A stretch of 64,000 bases of DNA from Membranipora membranacea (GCA_914767715.1 OU612069.1:22441387-22505386); one strand, 5' to 3'. Counted from the stretch's first letter, positions 1 to 12,261 are shown. Program-made: numbers and translations. The notes: a model not told the origin generated them from the sequence alone.

Positions 1-44
1 CGTCAACTAATTTTGTTGATGCAGAGTACTCTTACTTTCCCTAC

Positions 45-167
45 CTGTGCAGTTTTTCCCATCACCGGTAAATCCAGATTTGCATTGACATGTGTGACTT
101 CCCGGTGTGTTAGTACAATCTGCATTGTCATCACAGTTGTCTATCTCTTCTTTACATTCATTAATGT
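45..167 (-). CDS. Exon 8: calcium-binding EGF module
   Basis: 123 nt, phase 1-1, beginning D-I-N-E-C-K-E-E with six cysteines, ending [10 protein letters not shown]. It is followed by donor GTAGGG at 44, so the coding sequence continues left of base 1. Confidence 0.87.
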
Positions 168-3100
168 CTGCAATATAAATTATCTGATCTATTATCATAG
201 GGCGTGTCTCTGGTTTGCCATACGCAATATGATGCTTAGAGAGGATATACATTAAACATTATCGTCTACTAATTTTGTTGATGCAGAGTACTCTTACTTT
301 CCCTACCTGTGCAGTTTTTCCCATGGCCTGTAAATCCAGATTTGCATTGACATGTGTGACTTCCCAGAGTGTTGGTACAATCTGCATTGTCATCACAGTT
401 GTCTGTTTTCATTTTACACTCATCGATATCTGCAACGTAATTATCTGATTTATAAATTATAAAATGAAATATGACACATAGAGAAAGACACTACATTATT
501 ATCTTTTGAGTTGTATTTCATTTCCTATTCTTTGCTGTAGTCGTAGGGAGTAGCAACGAGTAGGACATGGGTCTTTCAATCGAGAGATCCTTGGGTTTGA
601 TCCCCGGCAGATCACGGTGGTGTCAGGGAGGGCATTTGGGCCTAAATTCTCCTGTGCCATATTAGTATATAGTTGCTAGACCCATACTAATACTGGAAAC
701 AAAAAACCAAGCATAATCAAGGTTTCTCCCACCGTATCCCAGGCTATCGAGACTACAAATGGACGGAAGTTTTGTTTTTGTTGATGGAGTCCCGTTAGTT
801 TTCCTACCTGTGCAGCTTTCCCCATCACCGGCAAATCCAGATTTACATTGACATGTGTATCCTCCCTCTGTGTTAGAACAAAGTGCGTTGTTATCACAGC
901 TGTCTTTCTTTGCATCACACTCGTTGATGTCTGAAATAAACAACCTACCATATACAACCATTTTTTCAAGTCAACCATTTTTAATCAAAGTAGTATGACG
1001 ACACCAAAGATGTTGATCCTAAAAAGCAATAATTACCATGAGGTATGATTAAACTTGAGAAGGTTAAATCATGGAGCCTCATAGTGAGGTTTAGGTAACT
1101 CTAGTCCAAGAATGGCTTTGCCTACGGTTCCTGAATCCATAATTGCTTTATTAATAAAGCAAAAAGTCATTACAAATTTTTGAAGGGCCTTTTTGAAAAG
1201 CCCTAGCAAATATTTCTGTAGGTTTAATGGCACAGTTTTCAGTAGCACAAGGTATACCTTTACACTTGTATCCATCACCAGTAAATCCAGAAATACAATA
1301 GCAGCTCCACTGTGCTGCATCATAACCACACTTAGCATGACGAGAACATACATGACTGGCGTAAGGGCACATAGCCCCATCTAGAAAAGGTTATATTGAA
1401 TAACAATAATGATATTAGAGAAAGTGATGCATTGTGGGGCAGAACAAAACTGAGCTGTATTTGGAATAGCCAGCTGAGTGAAGATATAGAAACTTACTTG
1501 CCAAATGTGCTAGATATATTACCTTTTAATTGTATTACGATTCTAAAGAATAGTGATCCTACATTGATGACATGCTACATAGGCCTGTAGCGTGGGACCA
1601 GGCTATGCTCATGGTTGTCATTTCAGATGTCTCAACCTGACCTGCCAATAGAAGCGTTCCCTGTCCCAACCAAACCTTGTCTCAAAATTACCTCAAGACA
1701 CATCACTATCAACCAGCCATATTTTTTTATGTTCGATACAAGTTTCAACCTTAGATCAGCGGAAGGCCAAGTGATCAAAGTATTGACATTTGGCAGAGGG
1801 ATGGCTGCCAAAGTGGTATGTTATAACAAACTAAAAGGTCTGTTTACTCACCATTACAGCCACGTAAGCCAATACCATCACCTCTCTGACCATCCTGACA
1901 TTGACATCTATAACTACCATCTGTGTTTATACAGTCGGCACTAGGAGATCCACAGGGTGAGGTCGAGTTCTCACATTCATTGATATCTACAGGAAAAACA
2001 TAACAGGATTTTGCTATAGATGGAAACAGATGACAATATCTTGAAATTGAATATCTGAAAACAGCCTTACCAAGAACAAAAAGATAATTATTCATATTCC
2101 ATGGTAGTTTAAGTGCTCAGACGACTGCAAGAGCATGGATGTTCAATAATGTAATGCTACAAACAAGCACTTCATCCGTCAGAGAACTTAGACTAATTCT
2201 TTGATACCGATACTCTTGTTAGCTACAGAATTGTTGCTAAATTAAATCACTATTATTCGCTAATGAAACCAGCATTGATGGTCCAGTCTCTCATGAATTG
2301 TTTGAAACCCAATAAATCATTGGTATAATTCTTACCTGTGCATGTCTTCCCATCTCCTATAGTGTCAGTGAATCCAGACTTACATTGACATGTGTATCCA
2401 CCAACTGTATTATCGCACACAGCAAAGTTGTCACAATTGTCTGTTTTCTCTAAACACTCATCAATGTCTGAAAAATGAAAAAGCAGTCAGTTTGCAATCG
2501 ACCTAAAGTGCTTGAGAAAGAATCATGTTTGTGGTATCAATATAGGGATCTCAGTCTAACTTAAAATCCTGTTCTGAATTCATAAACAGCCTGTGGCCCA
2601 GTTTCATCTGATTTTCAAATTTATTTTAGACTGAGAACTCTAGAATGCTACCAAAAACCTTTCACAGACAGCAAATGATACTTCTCTCTAAAATGTCGAC
2701 ACCCTAATTCTCTAAGATAATCTATTAAGTTGACATGATAAGTAATCACTTCGAGGAAGTACCAGTACAGGCGCCAGGCACTTTTCTCCTCAGTGGTAAA
2801 TAGCCAAATATGACCTTTTACGCAAGACAAGTTTCATAATACCCTTAAGAAATAAAAAATAAATCGCTAGCAATTAAGTAAGTTATCACTGGAAACATTT
2901 TTGAGAAGTATAATATCCTTAGTAGTCTAAGCCCCCAAGACATTGCCTCCCGCCCAACTCCCCCCCTACCCCCCTGCGACGGGAAATCCTTAGAAGTCCT
3001 TAGAAGTCAGTAGGCCTATAATGATATGATTATGCAATGCAGCCAATAGAAGAAAACTTATGCTGCTACACGAATAATTAATACTCAGAAGGGTCTGATA

Positions 3101-5966
3101 TTATCAGGCTGCCATACTACAACCAATTGTGATTATCAGTCTGAGGGGCGACAACATACACAAGGAGATTTTATAATTCTCCAAATTTGAAATGAAAATG
3201 ATCCGTCACTAATTTTTCTTGTCCACCAATGTTAATCTTCTGTCTATTACTAATGATTATCCTTATATGGGATAACATTTGTATCACCATCTCTAAATAC
3301 TTGGCAATGATGATTATGACAATGTTGTCCAAGCTTAATTTTGTCCGGTCAAGGAATGTACTCCTTGGTCCAGTGTACTGTTAAAGTGTATTAAAATTGA
3401 CTTTGCAGACTTGCAGGAGATTAATCTTTATTAGGTAGGAAGAGGTGCCTACATATTTTTGGCGTTATATTGAAAATTAATGTATGGTAGGTTCGGAGTT
3501 GTGGGAAGTACCATAATATTATATAATCAGGGTATTTTTTGCACTCCTAACACATTGTTTGCTATCAGCATGACAATGACCATCCACTAAAGGCACATTG
3601 ACCGATACTTCTGGATAAGTGGAGGACGTATAAGAGACAGAAAAGATTATTAAACAGAGATTTTTTTCCCGCATTTCAATTTCATTTCAATCTAGCAATT
3701 TGGTGTAATTTCAATAAATGACAATAAACTTCAAAATTTGTTTGAGAGTGAAAAATCCTTTTACTGTTGAATCACAGTCAAAAAACCCGGCTTCGAAATT
3801 ACCGGTAGATCTGTTCAGTCATTTGCGTGAACGAAAATAAAAATCAAATTTCAGCTGCATAGAGAGTTGTCCCCTCTTGAGTGCCAATACAGCCCTGTTC
3901 ATGACAAAACAGAGATTGGGCTGGCACTCAAGAGGGAGGCAAGTTGCCCGAGATCCTCATACTGACAGTGTGATACATCCTAGAAAACTAGAATGCATCC
4001 TAGATGTGAGGCGATAGAAGACCTCCTGAACTTGAATGTGAAGCAAGCTGCCAAAAAACTGGAAACAGGCATTAATACGCAACTATACCCATGCTCACTT
4101 GGAATCTGGCCTCTCTTTATATCCTCATTGCATGTCAGCCATAGATATGGTTCCCTAGTTTGTGAGATATTTACGGTAAGTGACCTGGTTAGGATGCATG
4201 TCAGGAATGTTTTCTGACTGCTATTTAGGCTAGCTGAATGTGATGAACAAGCTGAATTTTGGTTCGCTCCTATTCTACCAGTAAGCTGTGGGTGACTTAA
4301 AGGGAGCAAATTAAAATGCAAGAATTTTTGATCGAACTTTCTCCATCGAGTAAACATATTTTAGCTAACAGCCATAGAGTGCAATTTTACACACATCATA
4401 TTTTATTTTATTTGATTTGACATCAAGTCAATACTCTTGAAAAAACGAATGGCGGCTTCCTTGACTTGTCACCATTGCTCTCTTCTAATCTGCATGTAGT
4501 TAATGGATACCCTTTTCAGTTTCATAAAAAATGCATCCGCTGTTGGATTATATAGCATTATCAATCTATTATATCATATATAATCATAATATATATATTA
4601 CAATATATTTTTTTATATACATATATTATATTATTTAATTATTCGATAGATGTACTCTTACCGTCACAGTGAGTTCCATTTCCTGTGAATCCTGGCTTAC
4701 ATTGACATTCAAAATCAAAGTTGACAGCTGGTCCTTTCACAGTACAAATGGCATCAGAAGAGCACCCCAACGCTCCACATGTGGCAGCATCTGCAAAGAG
4801 TTCACAAAGATTAGTTTTTTACAATGATAACAATTCGCTTATCAACTATCGTAACATCTTACAGATTAACAATTGACCAAGATATCTGTGAAAACATTGG
4901 AACTATTATTTTGCAGACCTGTATAAAACGTGATCTGACCAAGGAGTTAGAGACACTCGTTGATCCGAACACCAATATTTTTATATTTTATACTCTGCTC
5001 AGCAGACATAACCATGTCTAATATGAAACATTAAACTCATTCACCATAATTTCTCAGCAGCTGGCAAGATCATAATTTTGAAATTTTTGGTTTTTCTTAT
5101 TAAAGTCACTTAGAGATCAAAGTACAGTTTTATATACAATTTTTAAAATTTTTAAACGGCGTTTACATTGATTGTTTCGTCTGCCAGGTTTGTGACATGA
5201 ATTATAATGGACCATATTAAAACAAGCTATTTTTGGGTTGGAGCTAAAGTATCACAAAATAAAACAATTTGATCGCATCTATCAATGATCGTTTTTTTAT
5301 AATTAATCATAATCCACTGCTAAAGTTCTCTCAGGCTAAGTCATCTATGCAATCAGCCTTTATTTATTTTAGAAAGCTTCAGCTGAGAGTTACAGATCCA
5401 CAGAATCAGTGACAAACTCCTTACAGGATGAAATCATTCAGTTAATTTAGTGACCTGATCAAGAATTGTCCCTATCACAATTAAATAGTAAGCAAATATT
5501 TGTCTTGAAGTTGAAAAGTTCATCTTATGACAATGCAATGACAATACATATCTGAATTTTGATGGGGCGAGTAGGAATTCAAACCCAAATGAAAATCAAT
5601 ACAATTCTGTATTATGTGAAAATGTCAGTTTTAAGTTATTCAATACAACCACACATTCAGATGACCCCAACAACAGGGCCGGTGCAGGTCTGGTGTACAT
5701 TTCAAGTTTCTCAAGCGATCCAAATGTAAGATAATGAATTTGATTACCAGAACTTTCAACCAGCTAGGAGTCTGCATTGATATGTGAAGTATATCACTAT
5801 GGAGTTAATATGTAACTCTATATTTACTCTATGTCAATGTCACAATGTCCATAATAAACAAATGCCGATTGGTTCAGATATCATTATAACATTAAAAACA
5901 CTCACCAGAGGAGCTCAGGCAAAATGTCCCCAGAACAATTAATAAAGTAGTCCAATTATGTTTCAT
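45..5966 (-). CDS. Secreted EGF-repeat protein, 5' part of gene (8 exons visible)
   Basis: Multi-exon gene read right to left. It encodes a signal peptide followed by at least seven EGF-like modules, each on its own exon with phase-1 introns on both sides. Coding exons are 5906-5966 (signal), 4662-4790, 2336-2467, 1852-1986, 1258-1380, 808-930, 307-429 and 45-167. Five modules begin with the D-I-[ND]-E-C calcium-binding EGF signature; the two at 4662-4790 and 1258-1380 lack it. The last exon seen ends in a donor, so the protein continues beyond the window. Such arrays (fibrillin, notch, uromodulin-like proteins) form extracellular rods or adhesion surfaces stabilised by calcium and three disulfides per module; that role is inferred from the family. 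No transmembrane or other domain is visible, so the orthologue cannot be named. Frame continuity and consistent splice phase make the structure secure. Confidence 0.88.
307..429 (-). CDS. Exon 7: calcium-binding EGF module, near-duplicate of exon 8
   Basis: 123 nt, phase 1-1, beginning D-I-D-E-C and ending [10 protein letters not shown] (G-H-G where sister modules have G-D-G). It and its flanking intron closely match exon 8 at an offset of 262 bases, so the two arose by a recent tandem exon duplication. Confidence 0.86.
545..670 (+). repeat. tRNA-derived SINE fragment in EGF-gene intron
   Basis: An A-box-like segment (near 553-575) is followed by a perfect-looking B box (GGGTTTGATCCCC, about 595-607) at tRNA spacing. 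The segment then runs into a non-tRNA body. No acceptor stem closes, so it is a SINE head rather than a tRNA gene. It lies antisense to the host intron. Confidence 0.5.
808..930 (-). CDS. Exon 6: calcium-binding EGF module
   Basis: 123 nt, phase 1-1, starting D-I-N-E-C-D-A-K-K and ending [10 protein letters not shown]. The Ca-binding signature is intact, with the Asn/aromatic pair (N-T-E-G-G-Y-T-C). The acceptor is TATTTCAG and the donor GTAGGA. Confidence 0.86.
1258..1380 (-). CDS. Exon 5: EGF-like module (no calcium motif)
   Basis: 123 nt, phase 1-1, beginning D-G-A-M-C-P. The cysteine pattern C-x6-C-x5-C-x8-C-x-C ends [10 protein letters not shown]. The calcium-binding D-x-N-E-C start is absent. 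The donor is GTATAC, weaker than the others but in phase. Confidence 0.8.
1852..1986 (-). CDS. Exon 4: calcium-binding EGF module
   Basis: 135 nt, phase 1-1, beginning D-I-N-E-C-E-N, with the conserved aromatic/Gly stretch (D-G-S-Y-R-C-Q-C). It ends [11 protein letters not shown], a longer last loop than its neighbours. The donor GTGAGT lies at 1851. Confidence 0.85.
2336..2467 (-). CDS. Exon 3: calcium-binding EGF module
   Basis: 132 nt, phase 1-1, beginning D-I-D-E-C with six cysteines, ending G-D-G-K-T-C-T-G. It carries a three-residue expansion (D-T-I) between the F-T and G-D-G of the C-terminal loop relative to sister exons. The acceptor TTTTTCAG and donor GTAAGA flank it. Confidence 0.85.
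2468..4661. other. Intron 2 of the EGF gene, no exon seen
   Basis: I see no further cysteine-rich exon on either strand here. It holds a C-rich stretch near 2930-2985, an exact-stem hairpin at 3872-3936 and AT-rich low-complexity sequence at 4380-4640. Short ORFs lack splice sites or recognisable motifs. Confidence 0.6.
3872..3936. repeat. 65-base hairpin, 15-bp perfect stem
   Basis: Arms 3872-3886 and 3922-3936 are exact reverse complements (CCCTCTTGAGTGCCA). The loop contains further pairing (GCCC with GGGC, TGTT with AACA). It could be a small fold-back element or a processed hairpin RNA; nothing in the sequence decides between these. Confidence 0.5.
4662..4790 (-). CDS. Exon 2: EGF-like module 1 (no calcium motif)
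   Basis: 129 nt, phase 1-1. It begins D-A-A-T-C rather than D-x-N-E-C and has six cysteines in EGF order, ending [14 protein letters not shown]. The acceptor CTCTTTGCAG and donor GTAAGA are both good. The loop before the fifth cysteine pair is longer than in the neighbouring modules ([11 protein letters not shown]). The missing acidic/Asn signature suggests this module does not bind calcium. Confidence 0.82.
4791..5905. other. Intron 1 of the EGF gene
   Basis: About 1.1 kb between the signal exon and the first EGF exon. AT-rich; I see no repeat, RNA gene or cryptic exon in it. Confidence 0.6.
5906..5966 (-). CDS. Exon 1 of EGF-repeat gene: signal peptide
   Basis: ATG at 5966-5964 opens 20 codons: a short polar start (M-K-H-N-W) and then a hydrophobic core ([10 protein letters not shown]) ending C-L-S-S-S-G, a standard secretory signal. 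The donor GTGAGT follows at 5905 and leaves phase 1, matching all later EGF exons. I chose this ATG because it is the first one directly before the hydrophobic core and the exon then joins in frame to the module at 4790. Confidence 0.8.
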
Positions 5967-6256
5967 AATCCTGCCGTTTTTTAATGTATCCTCACAATTA
6001 CAGAAAGGTGAAATCTTTGAGTGCTTCCTCGTTCTCTTATGAGAGTCGAATATTCGAGTGCATGTGAACGTGATAAGTGAGCTTGTTCGACTGAGTTCCA
6101 ACCCTTCATAAATAACTGGAAAGTGAATGGACCCGATGAGATAAGGCACGTTGCTGACACGAGATTAACACAAACACTGTAATCAAGTCATGTGGTTGAG
6201 AGACTATCCTACTTTTGAATTACACTGCAAACAACACTTAGATAAATCCACTGTAT

Positions 6257-6266
6257 CTTTTATATA
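6257..6266 (-). promoter_or_regulatory. TATA-like box of the EGF-repeat gene
   Basis: On the minus strand the bases read TATATAAAAG, about 290 bases upstream of the signal-peptide ATG. A start site near 6230 would give a 5' leader of about 265 bases with no obvious intron. The spacing is plausible and no other TATA-like box lies closer. Confidence 0.45.
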
Positions 6267-6904
6267 TTTTGTGACCAAACAAAGATAATATGAAATTACT
6301 CAAATTTTTTGAGGGCCGTCTACCTATACCGACGGGAATCATTCACCGAGTCTTGACGCATGCATCGCCGGAAAGAAACCTTTTTGATATTTCCAAATTT
6401 GAATTTCACAAAGCTGCATGGATCGAATCGTTTGGTCATTGTCAGCATGTCATCCTTGAAGCTTTCGCCCAAATCAACTGCTGACAGTAATTTTGCTAGG
6501 TTTAATACTACATGCTAGCCTGTATTAAAGGTAATCCCACATTCTCATCTTAAATAAGGTAGTAAATAGTAAGTAAATATGGAAATGACATAATGTTGGC
6601 CTGGTTGAGTTATTGTTATTTTGAAAAATTCTTTGTAAGCCTGATACCTTCTAACATCTCACATCTAAAGTTGATAGCCCGATAATGATCGATGACTTGT
6701 CAAACCACCCTCCCCCTGCGTCATGTAATGCAAGTCACCCGCAAGGGTAATATAATTCAAATTTCTGGGAATGTAGCGCAGAGTGTTATTCTAGCAAATT
6801 AAAACAGTAATGATTTGATTGATGTTTTCGTTTAGGCAGTTCTTATATCAAAAGGTTGATGGCTTGGAAATGATGGATGAATCGGTAAGCTTTAACCCCC
6901 ACAA

Positions 6905-6930
6905 TGCCCCCCTCCCCCCCCCCCCCCCCG
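6905..6930 (+). repeat. Poly-C tract
   Basis: A run of C interrupted by one or two T. The matching site in copy 2 (near 24015) lacks it, so the run expanded in copy 1 or collapsed in copy 2. It could be a sequencing or assembly soft spot. Confidence 0.7.
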
Positions 6931-8159
6931 TCTGTTATGCGATAGATCCTCAATGTTAAAATATGGAGCACATGATACGTTACAACCTGTTACCCTGTTT
7001 CATAACTAAAATTGGTATGTATTAAATTGATCTGAGATATACTACAGTTTTTTCCTGGTTAGGGTGCAAAGCTTTCTCATGCTCTATTCTATGCTGATAC
7101 AACGTTTACTTGTTATCACAGTTCAAACATTGTGAAAGTGCATTAAAATTATCAATGCGTGTATGTACACAGCCCATAGACGTGCTGTAATCTTTGTCAT
7201 TAAATTAAATCCCCCTTGCACAGTAAATAGATACGTGAGGTGGTATGAGGAAATTTTGCTATTATTTTCCCTAATGGTTTAATCGTAGTCTATTTTTAGC
7301 TTGATTCCTGCTTCTGTTGATAATTGAGAATCTGACATTTAAACCTATCATGTCAAATTGACATATTACGATTGGGTAATAATCCTTTTCAGAATCATAA
7401 GAACTTCTCCATCTATGATCTTGCTATTTTTATATCAGTAGGAATATTTCCTACAGGTGGGGTTGAGGGTGGGGGGGGGGGGCGTCGCGCGGTGGGCAAG
7501 AGTCTGGGGGGGCTTAGACTATATGAAAACCAAATCTGTAGTTTATCGTATAATCTGTTTAAGGGTAGATGGGTAGTTCACAATTCGATATACATTCCTG
7601 ACTTCTGGCTATAAAAAGAATTAGTTTAGAATTTACTGAAGTACATTGTTTGTATAAAAACTGCAATGAGCCCAATACCACTGATAAAATGTAAAGAAAA
7701 TTAAAAAATAATCACAGTTTTATAAAAGTTTCAAACAGCAGAGAAATTCTAACACCATCATTTTGATATGTCCTTGACACTATTACCAAGTAGAATGAAT
7801 TACACCACATGATTATCTCCCTCCCAGCCAGGTTTGGCCAAGTGGTGGACCTGCTTGAGTAGGGAGGCAGTGAAAAGAGGTCGGTCGTGATTGGGACCTG
7901 AGTTGAAAGACTCAAACTAAATTATCTATAAAGATCAGCTACATGTTTTTGCCATAACTGGAATGAGAGAAAAAACATGTCTCTAATGATGTCTCAGAGG
8001 AACAGAGTCTATTTTAATCTTTGCCACACTTTTCCTATCCACGCGATCGTCAATTTTTTTAGAACATGGGAGATTGGAGAACTCCAAAAGCAGACAAACT
8101 CCTATCTCCCTCGTTTTATGATGACTTGATTTAAATCAAAGACAACGTGCCAAGACAAT

Positions 8160-11100
8160 CAGCTTTTCAGGAAAGGGGAAGCAACTCCAAATTTGCTCAT
8201 TGATGAATATAATTGCCGCTCAGGTTAATGGGGACAGTCAGGGTCCTTTGATATATAAGTTCCTTTTAAAGGCATTTTGTATTAAATGTCTAGTACATAA
8301 AGACTGAATTAATCATAAAAACTGACACGAAAACAACTCACCCACAATGCAACTCCAACCTTGAATTCCCAAAAAGATCAGGCCATCGTCATTCATTCAT
8401 TACTGACCTGGTCCAAACTTTCAGAAAACACCAAACGAAACAGTGGATACTGGTTAATGTGGATGTTGTTGATATCGTAGCAAGATCATATTTGATCAGT
8501 GTGTGTGTTGGGTATCCTGATTTAGAATACCACTGTAGCATACTGACTACTGAGCTCTGTGCGCAAGGTGTGCTATGACCTGCCCACCTGCAAACTGGTA
8601 GCGAAAAATGACGCTGATTACGTCGGCCTCTTACTCTCAACCTTTTGACTACGACAGACCTTGCGATCTGAGCCAAAATTTATGGGTACTATCAGTGATG
8701 ATTATAATAAAGAGGAGAAAAATCCCGATTTGACATGAAAACATAAGCAAAAATTGCAGAGCATTAATTCCGACCACTCTTTTTGGTACATATCTTATCA
8801 ATGGATGAATAATTAGACATCACAACCAATCAGCGCAAACAATAACACAATTACATGACTCATACATTGATGAGCCTATTTGCCTGTTACAGCTCACAAG
8901 ATGGCCATACTATCCGAGCCTTATCTCCGTTTGTGTTTTGATATTATTTGTTATGGATAACCGTACAACAGACAATCTCAAACTGGAGTCAAACAATAGT
9001 CAGTAAGTCACTGACTCTCGAATTAGCAGAGTATGAACAAAGAATAATGGTGACAACCATCATCATAACAAGATGTAGACTGGCTGAATCACAAACTTAT
9101 GTGGTGAGAACTAAATACTCACTTGAACCACATGCTGGATTATCCAGGGGCGTATATTCTAAAAAATTTCACTCACTGACGTTTTAGAGATGAGCATAAT
9201 GATCGAGAGCAGCCCGATCCACACGCCGTAAGCGTGGCGGGGAGGGTATGGGAGGGGCGCTTAAGCGCCCTCCCACCATGGAAATTTTTGCATATCGGTA
9301 GCAAAATAGTGCAAGCAGAGAGGTGAGCACTGAGCTGTTGGGTACTTTCAGAAAACAACTCAATAGCAGTAGAAGATTACGGTAAAAATGCTCCAGTTAT
9401 AAAGTGCCCAATTGAAAAAAACTGACCTGGATGGGATTCGAACCCGCAACAATTTTATTACCAGTGATTATTACGTAGAGCACTACGCACTGAGCTATTC
9501 AGCCGTTCACGGAAATCCGTGGGCCGTGAGTGATAATATACGCCACTGGGTTAATCCCATCAGGTAATTTGATGGCAGTAACTCAGCTGAGTGAACTTGG
9601 TTGAGTTGCTGATATTGCCCTGTGTCTATTTATTTTAGCGTACATGGTGTGTTCTTGTTTATTTTACACCCAGCACGAGAGGACAGATATAGAAAATCTA
9701 TCACCAAAATATTTTTTTTTTCCTTTGTGTAACCTCAGATAACCTTTGAGGGAGGTACTATTTTGTATTTGATGTCAAAATTAGCAAAAGTGTTGAGTGA
9801 AGCAGTGAGAATATCCGCAGCATAAACAAAAAACCACTCGGTGCCATTAGAGTCAGCCAAATAATTTGTTTAACAGCATCAAAGCATTAAAAAAAATAGT
9901 TTTTTAATCTCCATTTCTAAACTTCCATAGCTCGATTGCTTCAATGATACACAGTATCATGGTAACAAATAATACATATTGACCCTGCAGACAAGGTATA
10001 ACCGGGTCAAAAATAATCTGTATGTAGGATAAGTGAAAAAATACCTGTTTTTGTGCCAATATTTCTGTTTGAAAAAAAGACAATCGTAGTGAAATAGCTC
10101 AGCAATCTGTGGGTTTGGTCTGTACGACTATGTAGCTGAATTCATCTCCCAGTGGCTATGCATATCTTTGTGAAGCAGGCTTTTAGAGGTAGCAAGACAG
10201 CATGATTCATATATAACACAATGGCGAAATAAATAAAGGTGCTGTACCCCGGTGTTATAAAAAAAGGGACATGACAACAACATACCCACAATGCAACTCC
10301 ATCCTGAAATCCCCGGAAAGATCAGTCCATTGCCATTTATTCACTACTGACCTGGTCAAGCTTCAGAAAAATAAATTAAAATGGTTGATAATAGTTTGAT
10401 GAATAGTTCACTGCTTAGATTTAACCAGATATACCCGGAGTTTCGGGTTCAGCTCAGACAACTCAGGGGATTTAAGAACATGAGCAAATAAATCAGATTT
10501 CCCCCATATTCCTCTTGGGTGAGGAATTCCAGAATATACAGTTGATTTAGTTTGATCTTGCTGCATAAAATTGTAAACTGAAGATGTCACCCTAAATACC
10601 CATGGAATCAATCTGTAGAGCCCTATGTTGCACTCTAGGTTTTTTGTCCGGACATTCTTGAGAAAACTTGCAGATCCCCAAAAACCCAAAGGATGTTTTG
10701 TGCCTTTGTGTATTTGCAAAACTCAGGATTTAAATCCTCCGGGGTTTAGAACTCTGATGTAGTTGATATCAACCCAAGAACTATTGGAGATGCTGAGTTA
10801 GAATCCAGCTGCAGTTTACTGACTATTGAGCTCTGTGTTTCAGGTGTGCTCTGACCTGCCTGCAACCTGTGAGCATCAAATACGATGACCATGCGCTGAA
10901 GGCACCTCTATATATCAACCTAAGAATAAGATAAATCTTGCAATCTTGGCCAACATTTATTGGTATTTCCAGTGTCTGGGTGTAGTGCAGATTCTTAAAG
11001 AGGAGGAACCCCCGAGCCGACACGAAAGCATACACAAAATTGTAAAGCATTAATTCCAGCCATTCTTTTTGATGCATATCACAGTGATGGATGAATAATT

Positions 11101-12040
11101 AGACATCACAACCCCTCAGTGTTAACATGTTTAAATAACAAGACCAACACGTGACTGTTTCAGCGCACAGGATCTATCAGATATCAAGTACTATCAGAAC
11201 CTTATTTTAGTATGTGCTGTGAATTTGTTCGTTATGGATAACCACACAAAACATTTCAAACCAGAGCCAAACACTAGTCAGTAAGCCACTCATTCCGTAT
11301 TAACAGGGTTTGAACGAATTGGAAAGGTAACAACCATCATAACAAGATGCAGGCTGTCTGAATCAACAATTTATGAGGTGAGAAATAATTCACTTTTACC
11401 ACATGATGGTAGATCCAATCAGATAATCTGATGCCAGTCACTCATCCTAGCTGGGTGAACTTGGTTGTGTTGCTGATAATACTAATATTATCATTCCTTG
11501 TGTGATGTTTTTGATTGCACCCAGCATGAAACGGCAGAAATAGATCATCATCTATCTATCACCAAGATAAATTCTTTTTGCCATTGAGTAAATTTTGTCA
11601 GCGTAAACTCTGGTATCCTTTGAGGGAGCTAGTATTTTGTTTTTGATGTAAAAAATGGCCTCAGTGTCGGGTATTTAGCAGGGTGAATATCCGCAGCAAT
11701 AGGCAAAAACTGTTTGTGCCAAAACAGTCAGCAAAATAATTGCTTTAACATCATCAAAGCATTGCACAAGAGTTATAATCACCATTTTTAAACTTCCATA
11801 GCTCGGTTCCTTTCATGATACACAGTAGCATGGTACAAAATAATTCCTATCGATCCCGCGGACAAGGTGTGACCTGGTCAAAAATATTTAGTATATAAGA
11901 TAAGACACAAGATACCTGTGGCTCTGCCAACATATATGATTGACATAAAAACAGATCAGCATGACTTGGGTAGGGTCTGAAAGAAATTGTAGAAGAATTC
12001 GTTGTTAATCTGCGCAATCAGATCATTATTATTTTGGGTA
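8160..12040 (+). repeat. Two direct copies of a ~2-kb dispersed repeat (R1, R2)
   Basis: R1 (about 8160-10240) and R2 (about 10241-12040) are diverged copies of one unit. Each begins near CCCACAATGCAACTCC (8341 and 10285). Each then has a segment ending TATGGATAACC (8951, 11234), a block with GTGGTGAGAA or GAGGTGAGAA and then CCACATG, and a tail with AACCTTTGAGGGAG or its variant. No long ORF is conserved between them. Related units lie inverted at 14950-18520 and 20490-21730. The origin is unknown: possibly a non-autonomous element or a low-copy satellite. Confidence 0.6.
9146..9546 (-). mobile_element. tRNA-derived SINE, present only in copy 1
   Basis: The minus strand carries a tRNA-like head with an A box (TAGCTCAGTGCGTAG) and a B box (GGGTTCGAATCCC) around 9424-9510. 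A non-tRNA body follows that matches 49655-50020 in the opposite orientation. It is bounded by an imperfect ~10-base repeat (TGGATTATCC at 9136, TGGGTTAATCC at 9547), and copy 2 has the unoccupied site TGGTTAATCC near 27405. The outermost bases are also inverted (GGCGTATATT at both ends), unusual for a SINE. Confidence 0.75.
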
Positions 12041-12041
12041 G

Positions 12042-12259
12042 GCAATATAACACAATCGTTAAGCTCGCTTGCTGTTCACTGCGAGGCGATTGGTGCCATA
12101 GAATTGGACAGTTGGAGTACCAGAGGGGGACCTTTCAATGTAAATTGTTCCAGTCCCTAGCAACCTCCCGTGTATACCTCTCCTGTGGTGATGCATTAAA
12201 TAACCTATATTGAGAGGAAGCATCGCATAAGCGATAATGCTGGTATTTGAGTATAAAAA
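12042..12259 (+). promoter_or_regulatory. Upstream cassette P1 of gene A (tRNA-like + dyad + TATA)
   Basis: The distal one of two tandem cassettes. It has an A-box-like segment (ATAACACAATCGTTAAGC), a dyad AGCATCGC...GCGAT-A-ATGCT at 12219-12241 and a TATA-like box at 12252-12259. Its B box is degenerate (GGACAGTTGGAG). It may be an older duplicate of the proximal cassette. Confidence 0.5.
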
Positions 12260-12261
12260 AA

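Noticed and set aside
9424-9510. tRNA gene on the minus strand
   Set aside because: A and B boxes are good, but the acceptor and anticodon stems do not pair properly and the sequence is part of a SINE also found at 49655.
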